Shown: piece after piece, positions 1 to 5,392 of the stretch
Layout: each line of letters opens with the position of its first letter
Numbering within the stretch: position 1 is the first letter of the stretch
NCBI GenBank assembly: GCA_040382235.1
Contig: JBEIFV010000291.1
Coordinates: forward strand, 1 to 5,405
Reading direction: 5' to 3'
Source: JAEUOS01 sp040382235
GTDB taxonomy: Bacteria > Pseudomonadota > Gammaproteobacteria > Burkholderiales > JAEUOS01
Length of the DNA stretch: 5,405 nucleotides
Notes under the pieces: model-generated
Databases searched by the model: none
What the model was told of the DNA's origin: nothing
Seen by the model: only the letters and a program-made list of their open reading frames with translations
Position numbers and translations under genes: made by a program

Positions 1-105
1 AAATCCCAAGCCTTTCATCTGGACTGCAAAGGCCCATGACATCCTCGCCAAGGTCATTCGCGCCAACAGTCGCTTAAGTTCCAAACAGAATGAAGCACTA
101 CACTA
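1..105 (+). mobile_element. Inner end of left IS630-family insertion sequence (partial)
   Basis: This is the terminal part of an insertion sequence that continues left of the window. It codes for the transposase C-terminus right up to its tip, and its 107-bp inner end is repeated exactly, in inverted orientation, at 5286-5392. The element ends at ...GCACTACAC, followed by the TA at 104-105, inside a CTAG tetramer (103-106). IS630 elements are known to insert at TA, with a preference for CTAG, and to duplicate the TA. The outer end is not visible, so completeness and the flanking target duplication cannot be judged. Confidence 0.85.
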
Positions 106-106
106 G
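2..106 (+). CDS. IS630 family transposase, C-terminal fragment
   Basis: The open frame enters from the left edge and ends at TAG (104-106), giving 34 visible residues. They begin NPKPFIWTAKAHDILAKVIR and end in SSKQNEALH. The NPKPFxWT...ILAKV block is the usual tail of IS630/Tc1-mariner DDE transposases, following the last catalytic acidic residue; the catalytic residues themselves lie outside the window. The protein cuts and pastes its own element at TA dinucleotides. The stop codon is not wholly encoded by the element: the TA is the target duplication and the G is flanking DNA, so the CTAG target completes the gene. It is convergent with the DUF3800 gene and overlaps it at the stop codons. 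Confidence 0.88.
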   Translation, partial: NPKPFIWTAKAHDILAKVIRANSRLSSKQNEALH

Positions 107-858
107 GGGAAGCTTTTCAGACCCCACCCCCGAACATCCCCATTCGGGCTGCGGCGAAACTTGGTTTCCAGAATCTCATAGGCCCGGTTGGGTTGCATCG
201 GTCGCAGGGCCTTGATACCGATCGGCCGCGCCATCAGATCCGCCAACTGCATGCCGGGCGCGTTGGATTCCTTGGGCGACATGACGATGTCCAGGCACAG
301 CCGCCGGTTCATGAAATTCGCCCCATCGCAAATGCGGCGAAATTCCAGCTCCAGTTGCGCATCCTCGCGGCGACCGCGGCGTTCCACCACCACATGCGTC
401 AACCGGTCCGCCTGGTCGCAACCATCCAGAAATTTGTGGAGCCGTTCAAGCCCGAACTCCAGGCCAAGGTGATACGGATTCGCGGGCAGCGTGTACGCCT
501 GCTTCAGATCGTTCTTGCGCACGACCGAGGCGATCAAGGTAAACGGCACCGCCTCGATCAATGCGTTCAGATCCGTCATGAACTCGGCCCGCCGCGCCGC
601 GTTGAACAGAAATCCATACGGCCCACTCGGCTTACGGATGTCGTGCTCATGCAGCACCACCGAATCATGCCCCCAGTGCTTGAACTTGAAGCGCTGAACC
701 ATCGGGCACACCACATCGATGTAGTCTTGCTTGCGGAAAATGCACAGCGCCAGCACGAACATCGGATATTCGGAATCGATGTTGCCTAACCCGTGATCGC
801 CGCTCTCGTCGATGAAGACGATGTAGTCGCTGTAGGGCGTTTCGGGATGCGCGTTCAT
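103..858 (-). CDS. DUF3800 domain-containing protein in the hsd operon, possible RNase H-fold nuclease
   Basis: A 251-residue protein is read from the ATG at 856-858, 4 bp after the hsdS stop; GGCGG at 868-872 is a weak ribosome site. A GTG at 880-882 would add 8 residues but overlap hsdS. Numbering from the ATG, it shows YIVFIDESGDHG (12-23), LHEHDIRK (69-76), a strand ending in VVVE (Glu159) and MQLAD (Asp207), and it ends GWGLKSFP, a natural-looking DUF3800 terminus. These acidic positions resemble the D...E...D layout of RNase H-fold nucleases; that is inference, since the family has no settled activity. There is no signal peptide or membrane segment, so it should be cytoplasmic. DUF3800 genes often accompany restriction and defence genes, and the tight coupling to hsdS suggests a linked role. 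Its TAG stop (103-105) consists of the TA target plus the first base of the left IS630. Family assignment is firm; function is unknown. Confidence 0.85.
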   Translation of the reverse strand: MNAHPETPYSDYIVFIDESGDHGLGNIDSEYPMFVLALCIFRKQDYIDVVCPMVQRFKFKHWGHDSVVLHEHDIRKPSGPYGFLFNAARRAEFMTDLNALIEAVPFTLIASVVRKNDLKQAYTLPANPYHLGLEFGLERLHKFLDGCDQADRLTHVVVERRGRREDAQLELEFRRICDGANFMNRRLCLDIVMSPKESNAPGMQLADLMARPIGIKALRPMQPNRAYEILETKFRRSPNGDVRGWGLKSFP

Positions 859-862
859 TGCG

Positions 863-1987
863 TCAGACCGCCAGTTCGCCACTCATCAGGCGCGGGAGGA
901 GGAGGTCGCGGGCGGCGCTGAGTTTTTGGTTTTGAACATGAAGCGTTTTGATCTGGGAAAACGTCGGTTCGGCGAATTCGCTAAACAATCGAAGCAGCGA
1001 TGCAGGTGGCACCCAAACCATGAATTTTTCGAAGCAGCTTTCCTGTACCCGCTGGCGGCCAGATGAACCGATCATGCTCTTTATCGCGTTCTCGCGGAAA
1101 TGGTAAGTCCGTGCAAGACAGTAGACAAATTCAGGCGTCAAGCGCCGCGATCGCAACACTATGAACTCCGTAGAACCGCGACCTGTTTCACCCGGCGCCA
1201 TGAAATTTACAAAGCCTGTCTTGCCATTCTCCAAACAAGGGGTGATTCGTGCCAAGAGCGTATCGCCGTTTTGGAACTTGCTGCCGCTTCTGCCGTCACG
1301 CATAACGGCGTTCTGGATAACCATGGAGTCCGTTGGCAAGTCGGCCATTTCCACGTACCAGTTCTCATCGTTTTGGGACAACTTGGTTTGCGGATTTATT
1401 TCGATAGCCTTCGGCGAGGGCGCACGTTGCCAACCTGCAGGCACGCCATCAGTGATGTGCGCGTGTTCATGACCGGGAAATTGCAAACGAATAAACCATT
1501 CATGATAAAGATGCCGCGCTGAGTCCTCCAGAAGAGTCATCCGCCGGAGGTTGTTTTCGATCAGGTCATCGTATGCCGAAAGGATGTCGGTGATGCGACG
1601 TTGTGCAACGTAGCTCGGCTTTTTGACCTTGATCTCGTGGAGAACATTTCGATCGACTCCTGGGACGGCAGCCTTCTCGCTTTGGTAGCCCTTCAGGGTA
1701 TTTCGGAGAAGGTATGCGGAAAAGCGCGGGTCATTGCCCTTGAAATCGATGACGTACAAGGCGGTATTTAGCGGCCAGTAGTCCTCATCAAGATAGAACA
1801 CCTCGCCGATGGTTCCGTATCGACCGGTCACGACGCCGGGTGCTTTTGCCTTGGCTTCGTTGTGTCGGCCGGTAATGCCGGAAGAGGAAACTACAGGCAC
1901 ATCGCCATCCTGACGCGCTTGATCGGGCAAGTCGTGTCCGCGCTTTAGCGTTATCACGTCGCCAAGCCGGCAAGACTGCCAACTCAT
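863..1987 (-). CDS. hsdS: Type I restriction-modification specificity subunit HsdS
   Basis: This 374-residue DNA recognition subunit binds HsdM and sets the bipartite target sequence. It has the classic two-repeat build. Target recognition domain 1 is at about 1-127 (WQSCRLGDVITLKRGHDLP, then VVSSSGITG and the GRYGTIG loop). A helical spacer lies at about 128-168 (QRRITDILSAYDDLIENN...LYHEWFIRL). Recognition domain 2 is at about 185-330 (GWQ..., DTLLARITPCLENGK, GSTEFIVLR). A second helical spacer occupies 335-374, ending in LLLPRLMSGELAV, the typical HsdS tail. Its ATG overlaps the hsdM stop as ATGA, and a good GAGGAG site lies 8 nt upstream, so translation is probably coupled. The domain-2 DNA looks poorer in GC than hsdM, as often seen where recognition domains are exchanged. 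Both domains look complete; the actual target sequence cannot be read from the protein. Confidence 0.95.
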   Translation of the reverse strand: MSWQSCRLGDVITLKRGHDLPDQARQDGDVPVVSSSGITGRHNEAKAKAPGVVTGRYGTIGEVFYLDEDYWPLNTALYVIDFKGNDPRFSAYLLRNTLKGYQSEKAAVPGVDRNVLHEIKVKKPSYVAQRRITDILSAYDDLIENNLRRMTLLEDSARHLYHEWFIRLQFPGHEHAHITDGVPAGWQRAPSPKAIEINPQTKLSQNDENWYVEMADLPTDSMVIQNAVMRDGRSGSKFQNGDTLLARITPCLENGKTGFVNFMAPGETGRGSTEFIVLRSRRLTPEFVYCLARTYHFRENAIKSMIGSSGRQRVQESCFEKFMVWVPPASLLRLFSEFAEPTFSQIKTLHVQNQKLSAARDLLLPRLMSGELAV

Positions 1988-4119
1988 ACGCCTAGCTCCT
2001 CAAAATTTTCCTGAATCTTCGCGGCCAACTGCGCCGCCTCCCGGTTCAAGTCGGCCAGTTCTACATGGATGTCACGCAGAACTTGCTCGAAGTCGAAGTC
2101 CTCATCCACTTCCACCGGCGCGACGCCGACGTAACGGCCCGGCGTGAGGCTCCAGTCGGCGGCTTCGATTTCTGCGCGGGTGGCGACCTTGCACAGGCCC
2201 GGCACGTCCTGCATTTCGGCGTTGGGGAAACGGTCATGCAGCCAGGCGATCTGGCGATGAATGTAGGTGGCAGCCTTGATTTGCTCGACGGCGGCCTTGC
2301 GATCTTCGTCAAGTTGCTTGATGAATTTGCCGGCCGCACGGCGGTCCAAATACTCGGCGGCAGCATCGTCGGCCGCCAATTCCTGCGCCAGTTGCGCGGC
2401 GCGGGCCGCGAGTTTGTAGAGCAGGTCGATCTGCTTGATGATGCCGCGTGCGGCTTCCGCCTGCGGGTCAAAGGTATAGCGGGCCTGGTGCTGGGCCGCG
2501 TTGGTTATTGGCGGTGCCTTGGCCAGGTGTTGGCTGAATGCGGCCAGTCCTTTCAGCAGGCTGGCGCGATCGGCGGCGTAGGCATTGGCGGCGTCAGTCC
2601 ATTCGATCATGGCATCGGCGATGGGCTGGCGCTTTTCTTGCGGAATCTCTTTCAGGCCCGCGATGCTTTCCGCGAAGGCCGCCAGCGGGGCGCGACTCGC
2701 AGTCAGCGCTGTTTCGAAACGGGTGAGCACGGGGTCGATGGCTTCCGCCTCGGCGGCGAGCCGCTCTACATAGCCATGGATTAATTTCAGGAAGCGAGCC
2801 TGCTGGCCGCGGTAGAGCCAGACGATAGCGGCAAGGTTGGACTGCTGCTCCGGGCTGAAGTCGAAGATCTTGCGCGTGACCTTGCGGTAGACGTGGCGCG
2901 CGTCGAGCATCAGCACCTTGTCCTTGCGGTCGGCGGGTTTGGCACGGTCGAAATGCCACAACTCGCAGGGAACGCTGCGGGTATAAAAGAAATTGGAGCG
3001 GATGGCGATCATGACGTCGACATCGCCGGTTTCGACCAGCTTGCGTCGCACCTCCTTCTCGCCATGACCGGCGCTGCTGGCCTGCGATGACATGACGAAG
3101 CCGGCGCGGCCGGTGGGTGACAGGTAGCTGTGGAAGTAGGAGATCCACAGGTAGTTGCCGTTGGAGACGTGTTTGTCCTTGTTCACGCCGGGCAGGCCAA
3201 AGGGCAGGCGCTGGTCGGTCTTGACGCTCTCGGCATCGACCTTGTCGACGTTGAAGGGCGGGTTGGCCATGACGAAATCGCAATTGCCCCACAGCGGGCG
3301 ACCGTCAGGTAAGCGGTGCAGGTCCTGGTAGAAGGTATTGGCTTCGCGGATGTCGCCTTCCAGTCCATGAACGGCGAGGTTCATTTTGGCCAGGCGGATG
3401 GTGGTGGCGGTTTTTTCCTGGCCGTAAAAGGTGACGCGCTTCATCGTATCCAGCCCCTCATGCTCGATGAAGTGGCTGGTTTGCACGAACATGCCGGCGG
3501 ACCCGCAGGCGAGGTCGGCGACGATGCCGTGGTCGGGCTCGATGACGTTGACGAGGGTTTGGACCAGCGAGGGCGGTGTGAAGAACTCGCCCTTGTCCTG
3601 CGCGCCCTCCATGGCGAACTTCATCAAGAAATATTCGTAGATGCGGCCGAACACATCACCGGTGGCGTTGCGCAGTGCCTCGGAATCGAAAATGCGCAGC
3701 AGGTCTTCGAGGACTTTTTTCTCGAACCGGTCGTAGTCCTTGGGCAGCTGGCCGGCCAGGGGCTCGAAGTCGGCTTCGATGGCGTTCATGGCGTCGACCA
3801 GCGCCGACCCGAGATTGGTTTCCGAGGGCAGTCGGAGCAGGGTGTCGTAGCGGGCGGCTTCGGGCAGCATAAGTGCGCGGCGCTTGATGAAGTCCGCCTT
3901 GCCCAATGGGCGTTTGGGCATTTTGCCGGCTGCCTGATCGGCCTCGATGGCGGCGAGTGCGGCCTGGTAGCGGTTGGTGGCATGGCGCAGGAAAATCACG
4001 CCCAGCACCGGCATGCAGTATTCGTTGCTGGTCAGCTTTGAGTTGGCGCGCAGTTGGTCTGCGCCGGCCCACAGGCTGGCTTCGATTTGAGCGATGTTCT
4101 GGAGGGCGTTGGCGGTCAT
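1984..4119 (-). CDS. hsdM: Type I restriction-modification N6-adenine methyltransferase subunit HsdM
   Basis: This 711-residue methylase subunit transfers a methyl group from S-adenosylmethionine to adenine N6, with HsdS choosing the site. An N-terminal helical region (LWAGADQLR, about 1-160) is followed by GEFFTPPSLV (177-186). The SAM-binding motif I is DLACGSAG (202-209), a slight variant of the usual DPACGSGG. The catalytic NPPF is at 286-289, and the C-terminal DWSLTPGRYVGV (655-666) is the signature found near the end of many HsdM proteins. At 711 residues it is longer than EcoKI-type HsdM (about 530); the extra length is an alanine-rich, mostly helical insertion at about 435-625. The ATG at 4117-4119 has no clear Shine-Dalgarno sequence, so the start rests on homology of the N-terminus. 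It is the first intact gene of the hsdM-hsdS-DUF3800 operon. No frameshift or stop is seen. Confidence 0.95.
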   Translation of the reverse strand: MTANALQNIAQIEASLWAGADQLRANSKLTSNEYCMPVLGVIFLRHATNRYQAALAAIEADQAAGKMPKRPLGKADFIKRRALMLPEAARYDTLLRLPSETNLGSALVDAMNAIEADFEPLAGQLPKDYDRFEKKVLEDLLRIFDSEALRNATGDVFGRIYEYFLMKFAMEGAQDKGEFFTPPSLVQTLVNVIEPDHGIVADLACGSAGMFVQTSHFIEHEGLDTMKRVTFYGQEKTATTIRLAKMNLAVHGLEGDIREANTFYQDLHRLPDGRPLWGNCDFVMANPPFNVDKVDAESVKTDQRLPFGLPGVNKDKHVSNGNYLWISYFHSYLSPTGRAGFVMSSQASSAGHGEKEVRRKLVETGDVDVMIAIRSNFFYTRSVPCELWHFDRAKPADRKDKVLMLDARHVYRKVTRKIFDFSPEQQSNLAAIVWLYRGQQARFLKLIHGYVERLAAEAEAIDPVLTRFETALTASRAPLAAFAESIAGLKEIPQEKRQPIADAMIEWTDAANAYAADRASLLKGLAAFSQHLAKAPPITNAAQHQARYTFDPQAEAARGIIKQIDLLYKLAARAAQLAQELAADDAAAEYLDRRAAGKFIKQLDEDRKAAVEQIKAATYIHRQIAWLHDRFPNAEMQDVPGLCKVATRAEIEAADWSLTPGRYVGVAPVEVDEDFDFEQVLRDIHVELADLNREAAQLAAKIQENFEELGV
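1996..2001 (-). promoter_or_regulatory. Ribosome binding site of hsdS
   Basis: GAGGAG is read on the minus strand inside the last codons of hsdM, 8 nt before the hsdS ATG (1985-1987). It is the strongest Shine-Dalgarno sequence in the operon, and it supports both this start codon and independent loading of ribosomes on hsdS in addition to ATGA-coupled re-initiation. Confidence 0.75.
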
Positions 4120-4163
4120 GGGGAATTTGGGCTTTGTCTCGTGAGGCTGCCTGGGTGGGACAC

Positions 4164-4180
4164 GGGCGGTTTATCCGCCC
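4164..4180. promoter_or_regulatory. GC-rich hairpin in the hsdM leader
   Basis: GGGCGG-TTTAT-CCGCCC forms a perfect 6-bp stem with a 5-nt loop. It begins about 45 nt upstream of the hsdM ATG on the minus strand. No T-run follows on either strand, so it does not look like an intrinsic terminator. It may stabilise or attenuate the leader RNA, or be a remnant of a dispersed repeat. Confidence 0.4.
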
Positions 4181-4221
4181 CAAAACCCCGCAGCGCGACT
4201 TCTGTCAATCTGCCGGGAACG

Positions 4222-4241
4222 CCTTGCAAAAATTGCAAACG
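4222..4241. repeat. Paired TTGCAA palindromes, possible operator
   Basis: TTGCAA occurs at 4224-4229 and again at 4233-4238, separated by AAA, so the whole block is itself symmetric (TTGCAA-AAA-TTGCAA). A near copy lies in opposite orientation at 4304-4318: CGTTTGCA is shared exactly, followed by a T-run and TGC in both. The second copy overlaps the putative -10 region of the hsdM promoter. This is what an operator for a dimeric repressor can look like, but no regulator is encoded in the window and AT-rich chance similarity is possible. Confidence 0.3.
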
Positions 4242-4305
4242 TGGAAAAAAGCTGCTGTTTTTCGCGTTTGTAGTTGATTGAGCTGTGCTGCAATAGCTTG
4301 TTTCG

Positions 4306-4334
4306 TTTGCATTTTTGCGCGATTTTCTTGTCAA
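4306..4334 (-). promoter_or_regulatory. Candidate sigma-70 promoter for hsdM
   Basis: On the minus strand a perfect -35 hexamer TTGACA (4329-4334) is followed after 17 bp by TGCAAA (4306-4311), a poor -10 matching only three consensus bases. The spacing is ideal and the site lies in the AT-rich part of the gap, about 190 bp before the hsdM ATG. The weak -10 makes this tentative; read-through from the right-hand IS is an alternative source of transcription. Confidence 0.3.
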
Positions 4335-4447
4335 ATTGCCGGAAAAGTTGTACGCTAAATACAGCGCCGCAGGCGCGAAGAAGGAACAAAAAGCGATTGT
4401 GATGAATTGTTGCTCAACGCTTTCAAATTCACATTTTTGACGCAACA

Positions 4448-5287
4448 TTAGTTTGGGTCATCAATTGCCACCCAGGTTGACCGCACCTGCAATTGGTAGC
4501 GTTTCTTCCGAAGGAGCACATCCATGAATAGGCCATCCGTGAAAAAGTCCCTCAGTACCGCTGCCCGTAAACCGAAAGGGTCTAAGCCGGCCGTTCCTGT
4601 GGTCAGCCCGGCCGCGGCGTTTACAGGAAAGGGCGCTGGTGTGAAGGTATTCGAGACCAAAGCGACCATAGCACTCGGCACGGTCGCAACAGGGACGCTG
4701 AGTACCTTTGCAAAGGATCGGTGGTAACCCGCCTTTAGATACAACCTGTTACCGCCTTGGACTGCGGTGACATGCCTTAGAAACTGCGTCACCGTAAACG
4801 CAGTTCCCGTGGGGTCCGGTAGGAATGCGTGCTCGGAATGAGGCACGTCAATTGTGGCTTCGGTACTCAGACCATTCGGCCCAGTCCTACTTACTGATGC
4901 CCTAAGGTTGGTGGGCGTTGGATCTTTTAGCGGAAGGCATTCGTGCCGCCATCCGTCATCGTTCGCGACAATTGGTGCGTAGTTCTCTGCGCGTTCAGTC
5001 ACGACGACATACTGAACCACTGCAAGTTGCGACAGGTCGACCTTGATGACCGAGCCAATGTCGTGCGCCCCTTTGCTATTCAGGAAGCGCATGAATTTTT
5101 GCGCATGGATCTGGTCCCGGGAATTTAGCGGCAAATGAACCGGCAATGCTGGGGGTCTTTCCGGGATTGCCTCTGCACGAGCTCGATATTCGGCCCAGAT
5201 TCCTTCTGCTTGGCTGGCGTCAATTGGCGGGTCGAACGCGCAATCGTTCAATAGAAATTGGACTGCGTCGTCTCTGCTATGCCAGCC
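4448..5287 (-). pseudogene. Hypothetical protein gene, 5' end removed by IS630 insertion
   Basis: The frame stays open from the IS junction to TAA (4448-4450), leaving 279 codons. Coding character extends right up to the IS (HSRDDAVQFLLNDCAFDPPI), yet no ATG occurs there. The only usable start, TTG at 5249-5251 (267 residues), lacks a ribosome site and would cut off residues that look like genuine protein. I therefore infer that the true start lay to the right and was lost. Visible segments include EGIWAEYRARAEAIPERP, VQYVVVTERAENYAPIVAND, GGNRLYLKAGYHRSFA and a C-terminal FFTDGLFMDVLLRKKRYQLQV. I recognise no catalytic motif, signal peptide or clear membrane helix, and do not know its function. 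It lies 328 bp upstream of hsdM on the same strand; a functional link is not shown. Confidence 0.6.
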
Positions 5288-5392
5288 TAGTGTAGTGCTT
5301 CATTCTGTTTGGAACTTAAGCGACTGTTGGCGCGAATGACCTTGGCGAGGATGTCATGGGCCTTTGCAGTCCAGATGAAAGGCTTGGGATTT
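5286..5392. repeat. Right arm of 107-bp perfect inverted repeat
   Basis: This is the exact reverse complement of 1-107. Beyond 5392 the sequence continues for 13 bases as IS630 coding DNA, with no counterpart because the window begins at base 1. The repeat is long enough for homologous recombination if, as expected, it extends over the full elements; recombination would invert the enclosed hsd segment. Confidence 0.97.

Larger units (their letters stand above)
1..107. repeat. Left arm of 107-bp perfect inverted repeat
   Basis: Bases 1-107 are the exact reverse complement of 5286-5392. Base k pairs with base 5393-k, and identity is lost at base 108 against 5285. The match covers the IS630 end plus the CTAG junction; the final G:C pair (107 with 5286) lies in host DNA and is probably chance. 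Because the left window edge cuts the repeat, the true inverted repeat is presumably the full IS. Perfect identity suggests recent transposition or ongoing gene conversion between the copies. Confidence 0.97.
4120..4447. other. 328-bp intergenic region with probable hsdM promoter and leader
   Basis: The gap between the truncated hypothetical gene and hsdM is visibly richer in A and T than hsdM, especially at 4225-4440. I see no tRNA or recognisable small RNA. It contains a TTGACA box, paired TTGCAA motifs, a 6-bp GC hairpin near hsdM, and a weak GCGCC-GCA-GGCGC hairpin (4364-4376) that lacks a T-run and so is not a convincing terminator. A 110-codon minus-strand frame spans the whole gap (4116-4448) with overlapping start and stop signals at each end. 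Its serine- and asparagine-rich sequence and lack of recognisable motifs make it doubtful as a gene. Confidence 0.6.

Noticed and set aside
193..789. Plus-strand open frame of 198 codons opposite the DUF3800 gene
   Set aside because: It is antisense to a well-supported family member, rich in His, Arg and Gln in the manner of a shadow frame, with no recognisable motif.
880..882. GTG as the start of the DUF3800 gene
   Set aside because: It has no better ribosome site than the ATG, overlaps the end of hsdS by 20 bases, and adds residues that only mirror hsdS coding in another frame. The ATG at 856-858 sits at a typical distance from the hsdS stop.
2065..2784. Plus-strand open frame of 239 codons opposite hsdM
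   Set aside because: Long antisense frames are expected opposite GC-rich coding DNA. The hsdM frame carries conserved motifs while this one has none.
2594..3292. Minus-strand 232-codon frame inside hsdM
   Set aside because: It lies in an alternative frame within hsdM, rich in Arg, Pro and Gln, and does not suggest a frameshift because the hsdM frame is uninterrupted across it.
3316..4041. Plus-strand open frame of 241 codons opposite the hsdM catalytic region
   Set aside because: It is Gly-, Val- and Asp-rich shadow coding created by codon bias on the other strand, and it overlaps the SAM-binding motif region of HsdM.
4364..4376. GCGCC-GCA-GGCGC hairpin considered as terminator of the truncated gene
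   Set aside because: The stem is only 5 bp with a 3-nt loop, and no T-run follows on the minus strand.
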